64,000 nucleotides of DNA. Origin: Thermoproteota archaeon (GTDB taxonomy: Archaea; Thermoproteota; Thermoprotei_A; Sulfolobales; Ignisphaeraceae). A model generated the notes under the pieces. It worked only from the letters and a program-made list of their open reading frames with translations, made no database searches and had not been told where the DNA came from. Location: positions 62,001 to 126,000 of the forward strand of contig JAUQPB010000001.1 in assembly GCA_030550585.1 (NCBI GenBank), given 5' to 3'. Below, piece by piece: positions 49,542 to 59,283 of the stretch. How positions within the stretch are numbered: the first letter of the stretch is position 1; the number at the start of each line of letters is the position of its first letter. A program made the position numbers and the translations under genes.

Positions 49542-50939
49542 ATGTTTATAGAGCGACTTAGAGCGAATGTGACTGTTCTTACAATTATAGCTGCCTTTAT
49601 AGTCTCGTTCTCTTTGTCGATATATATGCATGTGCCCTACCCCCCAGATAGAAAAGCTCCATTCGATGATCTAGGCTTTATATACAGCGATATTGTGTAT
49701 GGTGTCTTTACCCCGAGATTTCTCGACACAGTCTCTTCTACTGGGCTCGTCGATTCCAAGGTTTCTGAGTTTTGGTATAATAGAGATGCTTTGGCAAGGC
49801 TTGTTAACGGCAGTGTCAATATATTCACATGTCCTGTTCCATACAAAGACTACAAGTTTGAGTATCCACCTATGATAGCACTTCTATGGTATTTCTCTAC
49901 ATGCACCTCATTTCTATACACATACAACTTCATCAAAGTTCCTAGAAGCCCTCTGGAATATAGATCCATAGTCTCTGAATATGTTACTCCAATGCACTTC
50001 GCAATACAAGTTTCCTTTACTATCATCTTCGCCTCTATTCTAGTTTTATACATGCTTAAAATAGCCAAGATAATAAACTTTGATTATAGAAGACTCGTCC
50101 TACTGTTTCTACTTCCATCGACCATCATCTACTCCACATACAATTGGGACGTTATAACAGCCACACTTGTCGTAATGTCGTTATATTACCTCATCAACAA
50201 GCGCTATTTTGTTAGCGGATCCCTGCTAGGTCTAGCTGTTTCAGCAAAACTCATACCAGTATTAGCAGGTGTTGCAATTGGTTATGATCTTCTGCAAAAA
50301 GCCTTTGCAAAGAATTCCAACAGCCATGGATACAACGATGTAGCTATGTATCTAATTGGGCTGGGGGCAACAAGTGGCATACCCTATGCAGCTGTGGCAA
50401 CATTGTTTAGCAAAGGTTTTTCAGATTTTGTAAACCATCATTATTCGTGGTATTGTGAAAATTGCATATATCTTCCATTTATCCAGAATATCTATAGTCC
50501 GCTTCACAAAATACTATTCTACGCATTGGCAACATTGTTCATGTTACTCATTATGACTATCAACATTGAATACAATTGGAAGCTGTTTGGCGTGGCCTTC
50601 TCATCCATCGCCGTTGGTACTGTTTTGAACTATGTGTTCTCCCCTCAAATGATGTTGATGCTAACACCATTGGCAATAGCTGTTTTACCCCAAAGAATGC
50701 TTACAATATATGCTATAGCAGACTCCGCTAATGCTCTAATCATACTACTGTTTTTTGAAGACTCGGCTATCCGAGCCTGGTTATCAAACTATATTAGCAT
50801 ATCAACATCTTTCTCGCCTTGGACCATAGACTCGCCGGTTCAGTGGATTGCTTTCATAAGGAATCTGCTACTATTCATCATATTCTTGGATGTGATTGCC
50901 CAGCTCATTCACAAAAACGGGCCGGGAAACACATCATGA
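49542..50939 (+). CDS. Polytopic membrane glycosyltransferase-like protein (DUF2029/GT87-like)
   Basis: Multi-TM with FEYPPMIALLWY extracytoplasmic motif. Confidence 0.65.
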   Translation: MFIERLRANVTVLTIIAAFIVSFSLSIYMHVPYPPDRKAPFDDLGFIYSDIVYGVFTPRFLDTVSSTGLVDSKVSEFWYNRDALARLVNGSVNIFTCPVPYKDYKFEYPPMIALLWYFSTCTSFLYTYNFIKVPRSPLEYRSIVSEYVTPMHFAIQVSFTIIFASILVLYMLKIAKIINFDYRRLVLLFLLPSTIIYSTYNWDVITATLVVMSLYYLINKRYFVSGSLLGLAVSAKLIPVLAGVAIGYDLLQKAFAKNSNSHGYNDVAMYLIGLGATSGIPYAAVATLFSKGFSDFVNHHYSWYCENCIYLPFIQNIYSPLHKILFYALATLFMLLIMTINIEYNWKLFGVAFSSIAVGTVLNYVFSPQMMLMLTPLAIAVLPQRMLTIYAIADSANALIILLFFEDSAIRAWLSNYISISTSFSPWTIDSPVQWIAFIRNLLLFIIFLDVIAQLIHKNGPGNTS

Positions 50940-51493
50940 AGAGCTGTTTGCTTGCAATTCCTTTAGCTAGTATAGCAATTCCATTGATATGCATAGCCAT
51001 CTCAATAGCGCTTTCCCCATGGTTCAACATAACAAGCAATGCTCTTAGTGACTTGGGCCACGCAATCAACAGTAAAGTCTCCCCAATATTCAACTTTGGT
51101 CTTAGCCTAGGAGGAACGCTAATCATTGTAACAGCAGTCACAATAATAATCAGAGCTGGCAAACCAATGGCTATCTCCACGTCTGTTACTGGCTATACAT
51201 TAATTCTTGTGGCTGTATTTGATGAGGTTTACAACAGATATGGCAAACTGCATTTCTGGGTTTCTGTAGCATTCTTTCTCTCTTTAGCAACATCGCTAGT
51301 AATATACTCTCTAATTACATCAAATAAAATAAAAAGGATTATGCCATTAGCCCTACTCGCAGTTGGTGTGGCTTTGTGGATACTACACCTATTTTACAAA
51401 ATACCGCCTGGTGCTGCCATACCAGAGTTGATATCAATATTCATCATAATTCCATTCTATATTGATATTGTTATAAAAGCTTTGAAGAAGTAG
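50936..51493 (+). CDS. DUF998-family membrane protein
   Basis: NITSNALSDLGH motif; start reassigned to ATG 50936 (ATGA overlap with upstream stop). Confidence 0.75.
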   Translation: MKSCLLAIPLASIAIPLICIAISIALSPWFNITSNALSDLGHAINSKVSPIFNFGLSLGGTLIIVTAVTIIIRAGKPMAISTSVTGYTLILVAVFDEVYNRYGKLHFWVSVAFFLSLATSLVIYSLITSNKIKRIMPLALLAVGVALWILHLFYKIPPGAAIPELISIFIIIPFYIDIVIKALKK

Positions 51494-51524
51494 TTAATCG
51501 GAAATTGAATAGCTAAGGTTTTGA

Positions 51525-52460
51525 TTATATTCTAGACTCGTTTACGTTGAGCAGACTTGAGTATCTCTCAACAAACTTCTCTAGTTCTTCTCTTTTCGGC
51601 GAATCATATGACAATATGCGTGTTGCTTTTAACCCAGCTGCAATAGATGCATATACCAGCGCTTCGCTAACTCTTCTTTTCTCTAGGTACACTGTTGCAA
51701 ATACCCCTGTGAAGACGTCTCCACATCCAGATGTGGAATAGGGTTTTAGACCAAGCTTTTTTAGTGGAAGCGCGTTAACCTCTATGACTCTACCCCTCTT
51801 GTAGTCGTATAGCACTGCCCCCTTCTCACCTCTCTTAACAATTATCAGACAATTCGATTTTGAGTCTTCAGCACCACCGCCCTTTCTAGTTCTAATGTAG
51901 TGCAAATACTCGTTTTCATTTGGCATTATAAAACATTCATACTCTACGTTGTTGACTATCTCCAGCGGGTTCCAAATGTTTCCAGGATCCATAAAAACAG
52001 TGTTCCCACGAAATCTTGCAAGCACCTCTACAGCTACATGCCTCGGTATGTTAGCCACCACTACAGCCAATGCTTTTTCAATCTCTTGCGGAATGTGGGA
52101 AATATCCAACTCGTTGTTTGCACCTGGAATAGACACTATTGTAGACTCTCCATAGTCGTCTACTATAACATATGCCCTACCTGTGGCCTTGCCGAGCACA
52201 ACTATATGTTCTGTACCAACACCTTCTGAGCTGAGAAAACCCATAATCAAATCCTTTAGATCGTGCCCAACAGCACCAAAGAGTTTAACATCCCTTGTAC
52301 CTGCTCTAGCCATGGATATTGCTATATTTGCGCCTGTTCCCCCCACACCCTCAGCAATTACCCTACCAACAAATTTCTTACCCCTTTCAAACACACCTCC
52401 AACAGATATTATTGTATCGTAGTTTATTCTACCCGCTACAAAAACTGTCAATAACATCAC
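51525..52460 (-). CDS. PfkB/ribokinase-family carbohydrate kinase
   Basis: GGTGANIAISMARAG, STSGCGDVFTGVFATVY. Confidence 0.92.
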   Translation of the reverse strand: MMLLTVFVAGRINYDTIISVGGVFERGKKFVGRVIAEGVGGTGANIAISMARAGTRDVKLFGAVGHDLKDLIMGFLSSEGVGTEHIVVLGKATGRAYVIVDDYGESTIVSIPGANNELDISHIPQEIEKALAVVVANIPRHVAVEVLARFRGNTVFMDPGNIWNPLEIVNNVEYECFIMPNENEYLHYIRTRKGGGAEDSKSNCLIIVKRGEKGAVLYDYKRGRVIEVNALPLKKLGLKPYSTSGCGDVFTGVFATVYLEKRRVSEALVYASIAAGLKATRILSYDSPKREELEKFVERYSSLLNVNESRI

Positions 52461-53056
52461 CTCGAGTAAAACCCTACTATATACCCATATGCAATCACAT
52501 GCCCATTCACTCTACTCAGCACATCCTCTGGCATTAGACCACTACCCCAGTCAGAATCTATGTCGAGGGCCATAGCCAAGAATATGTATCTATGCGGCTT
52601 ATCTCCTCTAGGGGGGCACATCCCCCCATAGCCCACATGTCCAAAGCTATTCAAACCCTGTCTTAGACTACCGCTCTTAGACTCTCCCTCGCTAATATCT
52701 ATATTTGCCCCGTTTAATCCATAAACAATCCAGTGATAGAAAACACCGCTAGGAGCGTCAGGGTCATAAACAATTAAAACAATGCTTTTGGCTTCTTGGG
52801 GTATATTGGATATTGTTAACTGTGGCGATATATTCTCTCCATCACATGTGTATTTCTGGGGTATTACCGAGCCATTGCTAAAAGATGTGCTGGTAACCAA
52901 TATAGATTTTCTTGCAGATTTAACCACACTCTCTATGCTTATACCAATTGAGGTGGATTCTGGGGTAATAAGATACTTATATGCTATTATAGTAACAATA
53001 ATTAATGCAATTATAGCTATTGTTATATAAAAAACTGTTTTTCTCAATACAACCAC
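52457..53056 (-). CDS. YbhB/YbcL (PEBP/RKIP-like) protein with N-terminal TM
   Basis: IPQKYTCDGENISPQLTISNIP, YDPDAPSGVFYHWIVYGLN, GYGGMCPPRGDKPHRY. Confidence 0.93.
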   Translation of the reverse strand: MVVLRKTVFYITIAIIALIIVTIIAYKYLITPESTSIGISIESVVKSARKSILVTSTSFSNGSVIPQKYTCDGENISPQLTISNIPQEAKSIVLIVYDPDAPSGVFYHWIVYGLNGANIDISEGESKSGSLRQGLNSFGHVGYGGMCPPRGDKPHRYIFLAMALDIDSDWGSGLMPEDVLSRVNGHVIAYGYIVGFYSR

Positions 53057-53123
53057 AAAAATTATGTAGGTATTCGTAGAAATTTAAGTTTAACAACTCT
53101 ATTCTGTTAAAATTTTACTGAAG

Positions 53124-53735
53124 CTACTTAGAAAGGGCTTTTCTAGCCTCTTCAATAATTTTCCTAACCATCTCATTTTCTGTAGTGCTTGGGTAGATAG
53201 CCACTAAACTATTGTTACTTGGCTGCTTTGGCTCCTTGGCTCTTCTCCTTATCAAACCTAGAACAATGTTCAATGAGTATAGAGCTATAGAGACCCATGC
53301 ACCCCACCCTATCGCTTCTATGCCGACACCCCCGAGCACCGCTATGGCTGTTGCTGATGATATAAACCCTAGTGCTATACCAAATCCTATCGATGATGAT
53401 GCTAAAAAGACTCCCCTGCCATCGACTATGTCAGCCAGCCATAGAACGCCTCCAAAGGCTGCAAATATAGAGGTTAGCAATAGCGACTTTGCAAAAACAT
53501 CGCCTGCCAATCCCATTACCTTGTATGCATTGTATAGCGTGTAGCTCTCACCTCCTTGTATAATCCACGGCGCTACAAATACCAAGACAAACACAGCTAA
53601 AGATGCTAATGCTCCAGTTCCTGGAACAGCTGCTTGCCAATACCTCCTATTCTTGGTGTTTATAGCTACTAGCGATATTATTGGTGCCGAGCCTAAAGCT
53701 GCTATGAAATAAACTATTTCTTCTAGTTCTAGCAT
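53124..53735 (-). CDS. Hypothetical polytopic membrane protein
   Basis: TM-rich ORF; start trimmed to MLELEEIVYF at 53735 to avoid overlap with the divergent mobB. Confidence 0.65.
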   Translation of the reverse strand: MLELEEIVYFIAALGSAPIISLVAINTKNRRYWQAAVPGTGALASLAVFVLVFVAPWIIQGGESYTLYNAYKVMGLAGDVFAKSLLLTSIFAAFGGVLWLADIVDGRGVFLASSSIGFGIALGFISSATAIAVLGGVGIEAIGWGAWVSIALYSLNIVLGLIRRRAKEPKQPSNNSLVAIYPSTTENEMVRKIIEEARKALSK

Positions 53736-53799
53736 ATCATACTGCACCACAGCATTATTTACAGCGATTAGATATATAAGATTGTGACCGCATAAAATA

Positions 53800-54573
53800 A
53801 TGGGAAGGATTTTGAATCCATATGTAATTAGATTCGTTTCTTTTGCGAGAAAAAGCGGCAAAACAAGCTTAGCTTCGCAGATAGTTGCAAAGCTTAAGTC
53901 GAGGGGCTACATAGTTGGCGTAATTAAACATTCCTATGACGAAATCGATGTTGCTGACAAAGACAGCTATGTATACTCCAATGCCGGTGCCGATGTAGTT
54001 GTTGTTTCAGCGCCTAGCAAGGGCGCTGTATTCTATAGCAAGTGGGTTGACGATCTGAGCCACATTGTCAGATATCTCACCACACCAATAGTTGTTGTTG
54101 AAGGGTTTAGAGATTCGAGCATGGGAGACTCTGTAGCCATTGTCAACAAGGCTGAGGAGATAGGGTCTATAAAGAGCCTTAAAAACCTCATTGCCGTTGT
54201 TGCTAGCGAGGAGCTTGCAGACGCCTTGAGAGGAAAACACGAGTTTAAGGTCTTCACAAAAAGCGATGTAGATGAGCTGGCTAACCTAGTTGAGGACAAG
54301 GCTATTAGCTATATAGAGTCTCAGACACCAAAGTTAAACTGCGGGTATTGTGGCTTCGAGTCTTGTAGAACATTTGCAAAGGCTTTTGCAATGGGGAAAA
54401 CAGGTTGGTGTCCCGTTAAACTAGATGTCAAATTGATTGTAAATGATAGGAATGTGCCGCTAAACCCATTTGTTAAAAACGCTTTGAGGTCTACCATAGA
54501 AGGGTTTATATCGTCTCTCAAAGGGGTTGAGGATAATAGGAGAAGAATTGTTATCGAGATAAATCTTGACTGA
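53800..54573 (+). CDS. mobB: MobB-like GTPase fused to a C-terminal [4Fe-4S]-type Cys domain
   Basis: FVSFARKSGKTSLASQIV P-loop; VVVEGFRDS; NCGYCGFESCRTFAKAFAMGKTGWCPV. Confidence 0.85.
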   Translation: MGRILNPYVIRFVSFARKSGKTSLASQIVAKLKSRGYIVGVIKHSYDEIDVADKDSYVYSNAGADVVVVSAPSKGAVFYSKWVDDLSHIVRYLTTPIVVVEGFRDSSMGDSVAIVNKAEEIGSIKSLKNLIAVVASEELADALRGKHEFKVFTKSDVDELANLVEDKAISYIESQTPKLNCGYCGFESCRTFAKAFAMGKTGWCPVKLDVKLIVNDRNVPLNPFVKNALRSTIEGFISSLKGVEDNRRRIVIEINLD

Positions 54574-54593
54574 ACACATTTCGGCGATGCTGT

Positions 54594-55457
54594 ATGAGAA
54601 TCACAATAGATGACATAACACAGATAGACTATAGCTTTGTGGAGGACTACCTATCAAAATTCTTGAAGAGCAGCCTGGCAGCTTCCGGCAAAAAAGGTTT
54701 TGTTATCGGAGTTAGCGGTGGTGTTGATTCTGCTACAGCCTATGCATTGGCTGTTAGAAGTGTGGGTAGAGAGAATGTCTTAGCCATTATAATGCCCGAC
54801 AAGAATACAACACCAAAAGAGGATGTGGATGACGCCATCGAGCTTGTCAACAGATTTGGCGGGAGGTACAACATTGTTGAAATATCTGATATAGTTGAAT
54901 CATATGTTAGAAGCATTCCAATAGCCTCAAACAGTGATACACTTGCTGTTGGGAATCTGAGAGCTAGAATCAGAATGTGTATTCTATACTACTACGCAAA
55001 TAAACTTGACTATTTGGTTCTTGGCACTAGTGATAGGAGCGAGTATCTAATTGGCTACTTCACAAAATATGGCGATGGTGCAACGGATATAGCGCCTCTA
55101 ATAGTGTTGCTGAAGACACAGGTTAGAAGATTTGGAGAGTTTCTAGGTGTTCCAAGAAAAATTATTGAAAAACCCAGTTCGCCAAGGCTTTGGCCCGGCC
55201 ATCTAGCTGAAGAGGAGCTTGGCCTAAGGTATGAAGATATTGATCTAGTTCTATTCACTTTTTTCGATCTTGGAATGCCAGTAAATATGATACCCGAGGC
55301 CACAGGGGTTAGCGAGGATGTTGTGAAGAGGGTTATACACATGTATTCTGCTTCTTCGCATAAGAGGATCGGCATTTTAATGCCTGATGCAAAGCCTGTT
55401 ATAGAGCATGTAACAGGGTCGATATATGCAAGGCTTAGGAGGAGTCACACAAAATAA
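54594..55457 (+). CDS. nadE: NAD+ synthase
   Basis: GVSGGVDSATAYALA, GNLRARIRMCILYYYAN, LGTSDRSEYLIGYFTKYGDGATDIAPL. Confidence 0.95.
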   Translation: MRITIDDITQIDYSFVEDYLSKFLKSSLAASGKKGFVIGVSGGVDSATAYALAVRSVGRENVLAIIMPDKNTTPKEDVDDAIELVNRFGGRYNIVEISDIVESYVRSIPIASNSDTLAVGNLRARIRMCILYYYANKLDYLVLGTSDRSEYLIGYFTKYGDGATDIAPLIVLLKTQVRRFGEFLGVPRKIIEKPSSPRLWPGHLAEEELGLRYEDIDLVLFTFFDLGMPVNMIPEATGVSEDVVKRVIHMYSASSHKRIGILMPDAKPVIEHVTGSIYARLRRSHTK

Positions 55458-55545
55458 TCTGCTCTTTCTATGCAAACCAATTGTCAATGGCGTCTCCAAT
55501 TTTATATTATCTTGAAATATTTTAATTCTTGTAGCGTGATAAAAG

Positions 55546-56001
55546 TTGGTGGCTCTCGTGGAGTATGTGTATAGACCAAGCGACGATATTGAAAATCTTC
55601 TAGAAGAGGCTTCAAACCCACAGCTAGCCGACCCTATAAAGGTTATACTGCTCTACACATACTTTGAAAAGGTTTCTGCAAACGTAATTGTAGCTTCCGG
55701 TGAGAGAAAGTTAAAGGCCATCCTATGTAGACTCTCTTCTAAAAAGAGGATAAACAGGGCTTTGGCAATACTGAGAAAAGGGGGTTTTCTTTCGGAGGAC
55801 GAATACAAGGCTATTAGAAGAGTTGCTAGGGTTCTTCGATGCCTAAGAAATACCTTTTTGCATCAGGTCTGCGAATCGTCTTGCCCATCTATAGACCTTG
55901 GAGAGGCAATAAACGTGGCTAGACTGTTTAGCTTAAGGGCTAGGGAGTACATAGACAAGGTATTGAATAGCTGGTCTGTAGACTCTCCAAAAAGCCTTTA
56001 A
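55546..56001 (+). CDS. Hypothetical helical protein, possibly HEPN-like
   Basis: RCLRNTFLHQ (Rx4H-type) in an all-helical sequence. Confidence 0.5.
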   Translation: MVALVEYVYRPSDDIENLLEEASNPQLADPIKVILLYTYFEKVSANVIVASGERKLKAILCRLSSKKRINRALAILRKGGFLSEDEYKAIRRVARVLRCLRNTFLHQVCESSCPSIDLGEAINVARLFSLRAREYIDKVLNSWSVDSPKSL

Positions 56002-56027
56002 CTATGCTAAACAGAGCAATATTTTAA

Positions 56028-57020
56028 ATGAAGTCCGGCAAAGAGATTAGATGCTCTTTATGTAGAGAACCGGCTGTCACAAGGATAGCCTATGCAAAGC
56101 TGTGGCTATGCAAAAAACATTTTATTGAGTTCATTGAGAAAAGGATTTTAGAAACCATCAATAGATATAGACTTGCTGGACGAGGACAGAGGATACTGGT
56201 TGCTGTATCCGGAGGCAAAGACAGTATCACAACGCTTTATATGCTTCACAAAGCATCTATGGAAATGGGTTTCAAGGTAATTGCTCTACACATAGACTTG
56301 GGTATAGGGATGTACTCAAAGATCTCGCGGGAAACCGTAGAACATTTCTGTCAATCGCTTAGAATCCCACTCATTACGCTAGATCTCAAGACTCTCACAG
56401 GCTATAGCCTACCTGAGTTTGTGCACAAAACGAGAAGACCTCCATGTAGCATATGCGGCTTGTTAAAAAGGTATTTGATAAATGTTGTTGCACAAGAGAT
56501 TAAGGCTGATGCTGTAGCGCTTGGACATCACCTCGACGACCTACTGCCATATATATTCAAAAACTTTATTCTTCAAAACCTCTTCGAAATATCTAAACTC
56601 GGCCCTAGAACAGAGAGCGAAAATGGTCTTGTCGGCAGGATAAGACCTCTATACGAGGTTTCAGAACATGAGATAGCTCTCTACGCAAAACTTTCTAACC
56701 TGCCTTTTGTAGATGAGGAGTGTCCCTACGCAGGTAAGAAGAATCTTGATAAGCAGGTCAAGGAGTTCTTAAATAGTTTAGAGAGTCTGCATCCCGGAAT
56801 CAAAATATCTTTTGCAAGAGCTGTGGCACGGAATATCCATGTATACAAAGCGCTTTCTACCACAAAACCATTGAAAAAATGTATGGTTTGTGGAGCTCCA
56901 TCAAATGATGACATATGTTCTTTTTGCAAGCTAACCAATAGAGTGGCTGGAAAACCACTTGGAGCTGAGGTGAGACTAAAAATAAGAGATGCGCTTTCTT
57001 CTCTAGGTCTGTTAGAATGA
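56028..57020 (+). CDS. TtuA/Ncs6-family tRNA 2-thiolation protein
   Basis: CSLCREPA...LCKKHF, AVSGGKDSITTLYML, CSICGLLKRYLIN, GHHLDDL, C-terminal CMVCGAPSNDDICSFC. Confidence 0.92.
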   Translation: MKSGKEIRCSLCREPAVTRIAYAKLWLCKKHFIEFIEKRILETINRYRLAGRGQRILVAVSGGKDSITTLYMLHKASMEMGFKVIALHIDLGIGMYSKISRETVEHFCQSLRIPLITLDLKTLTGYSLPEFVHKTRRPPCSICGLLKRYLINVVAQEIKADAVALGHHLDDLLPYIFKNFILQNLFEISKLGPRTESENGLVGRIRPLYEVSEHEIALYAKLSNLPFVDEECPYAGKKNLDKQVKEFLNSLESLHPGIKISFARAVARNIHVYKALSTTKPLKKCMVCGAPSNDDICSFCKLTNRVAGKPLGAEVRLKIRDALSSLGLLE

Positions 57021-57436
57021 GACTAAAAATACCGAAAAAAGTTTTTGAAGTGCTGATAGAGATTGCCACTAATAGCTCTGATGAGATTGTCCTCATAGGA
57101 GTTGGAAATACAAAGGAAGGCGATATTATAATCAGCGAATTTTTTAAATGTAGGAACATTGCTGAAAATACTAAAATAGAATTTAAGGCAGACCCCCTAT
57201 GTATATATACAGCATATAAATACGCTGAAAGGAATGGGCTAGAGATTGTGGCTATTATCCACAGCCATCCTGCACCACCATATCCGAGCAACCTTGACAT
57301 GAAAAACATGAGGCTTTGGGACATACCATGGATAATAATAGATAGTTTAACAGGAGCCTCAAAAGCCTGGATGGTCGATGACAATGTCGTTGAGGTGCCT
57401 ATAGAATTTGTGGATGATGATTGTGGCCGTAACTGA
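57017..57436 (+). CDS. JAMM/MPN+ metalloprotease-like protein
   Basis: IVAIIHSHPAPPYPSNLDMKNM JAMM motif; overlaps the TtuA-like stop by 4 nt. Confidence 0.88.
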   Translation: MRLKIPKKVFEVLIEIATNSSDEIVLIGVGNTKEGDIIISEFFKCRNIAENTKIEFKADPLCIYTAYKYAERNGLEIVAIIHSHPAPPYPSNLDMKNMRLWDIPWIIIDSLTGASKAWMVDDNVVEVPIEFVDDDCGRN

Positions 57437-57596
57437 GTTTTGATGATAGGTGGGCTTTTCTGATCGACTTCTCTAATTTTGATCTCGAGAGACGCAAATT
57501 GTGGGATGATTAAGGATTGAAACATGTTTCAAGATGACTTGATGTTTTGGAAAAATTCTAGGTCTAGAGATTTTGACGCATATTAAAGCACTTGAA

Positions 57597-59159
57597 TTAG
57601 AATATTGGAGCCTTTACTAAGTCAGCGTAGTACTCCCTCAAGACCCTCTGCATGCTTGCTCTAGGTATGAAGGATCTAAATGCTGAGAGGGCTATACCAT
57701 AGTATCTCTCGGGATTGTTCTTATACAAATTAAATATCTGTAAGAGCTTGGCCTTCAACTCTGCATATTCCCTTTCGTTGATTTCACCAGCTCTCTGGCT
57801 GTAGACATCTATCGGATCTCTTATGTCTTCTCCAAAGAGCCACCCATTCACATGGTCTACGATAAACTCTAGCGCCCCGCCATCTCTTGAGGCAAGAGTT
57901 GGAACAGCATTTATGGCTGCTTTCATGAAGCTTGTGCCGCATGCCTCAAGCCCTGAGAACGGTGTGAACAATAGCAGATCCCCAGATGATAGAACTATCT
58001 TTGCCTTTTGAATGTCATAGTCATGTATGTATACAACGTTTGGCAGCTCGTTGTGTAGCTTCTTAAACAGTTTCATGTATTCGAGGCCCACATAGTCATA
58101 TGGATGGGCTTTCCCTCCAAGTACAAAGAGTATTGGCATGTCTTTGAGTTCTCTAGCAAGTTTTATAGCCATCCAAGGTCTTTTATACTCTGTTATCCTT
58201 CTAGCCCAGACAACAACGAATTTGTCATCTATTGTAACATCCTTTTTGTATTGCTGGAGAAAAGTTTCAAAGCGGTTTCTAATCCTTTCTCTAATCTTTA
58301 CAAGAGCATCTAGACTTATTGACGTTGCTGAGTAGAGTTTTTTAAGCTCTTCATGCATCCACCTATCGATGTTTACACCATTGGTTATATAGCCAAGCTT
58401 GTCGCTGAAGTGCGGAAATATTCTAAGGAGAACATCGTAGTGTTTGGCTGATACAGCAAACGCTTGCTCTGCAACGGCAAGACCTATTTCAGTTAGATAC
58501 ACCTCCGACTCTATGAATCTATATTCATATTCTAGCGACAGGAGATCCCTTGGAAATGATGGGTGGCCCCATATGCCGGCGGTGTGTATAACCATTCTAT
58601 ACTTTCCAGGGATTCTAAGCTGAAGGGGCAGCAAAGCTGTGTACGCTTCTTGAAGATCTATATATGCTATGTCCTCCAATCCAATGTTTCTTCTGATATA
58701 CTCTGCCGCCGCCTTTGCTAGCAGTGTGTATTTGTAGAACTTTTCTTCTGTAGAGTCTTCAATGTATATTCTATCAACTATTTTACTAGCCCAAGCAGGG
58801 CTGTCAACATTGAAGAAAACTGTTTTTGCAGTTCCATATGTATATTCCAAAGCCTCTACAACTACATCACTATTTCTCAACTTTATCGTAAACTTGTCGC
58901 CAGGCTTTAGCATATTGAGAAATTCTTGGGGCTGTGGCTGGGGCTTTGGCTTCGGAGTACCATCTGGATCAAATTCGTAGTCTACATAACCATTCTTATA
59001 GAGAAGTGTTAGAACAACATATCTCATCCCCATTTTCCCAGCAGCATAAAACTTGTCTCCCTCTAAAACCCCTAGACCACCTGCATATGTGTAACCTGAT
59101 TCTAGCGCTAGATCAGGTGTTATGCTAATCGCATAAGCATCTCTTCTTACACTACTCAA
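57597..59159 (-). CDS. Alpha-glucan (glycogen/maltodextrin) phosphorylase-like
   Basis: GGLGVLEGDKFYAAGKMG, YITNGVNIDRWMHEEL, ARRITEYKRPWMAI, FSGLEACGTSFMKAAINAVPTLASRDGGALEF. Confidence 0.85.
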   Translation of the reverse strand: MSSVRRDAYAISITPDLALESGYTYAGGLGVLEGDKFYAAGKMGMRYVVLTLLYKNGYVDYEFDPDGTPKPKPQPQPQEFLNMLKPGDKFTIKLRNSDVVVEALEYTYGTAKTVFFNVDSPAWASKIVDRIYIEDSTEEKFYKYTLLAKAAAEYIRRNIGLEDIAYIDLQEAYTALLPLQLRIPGKYRMVIHTAGIWGHPSFPRDLLSLEYEYRFIESEVYLTEIGLAVAEQAFAVSAKHYDVLLRIFPHFSDKLGYITNGVNIDRWMHEELKKLYSATSISLDALVKIRERIRNRFETFLQQYKKDVTIDDKFVVVWARRITEYKRPWMAIKLARELKDMPILFVLGGKAHPYDYVGLEYMKLFKKLHNELPNVVYIHDYDIQKAKIVLSSGDLLLFTPFSGLEACGTSFMKAAINAVPTLASRDGGALEFIVDHVNGWLFGEDIRDPIDVYSQRAGEINEREYAELKAKLLQIFNLYKNNPERYYGIALSAFRSFIPRASMQRVLREYYADLVKAPIF

Positions 59160-59283
59160 AAGTTTTCACCATAGTAATTTCTATGTTGTCACAGATATTA
59201 AAACGCTATCAGCTTTCAATAGAGTATCTAGAGGAAAGATATATACTGTAAGAACCGTTATATTGACAGCTATTGGATAAACT

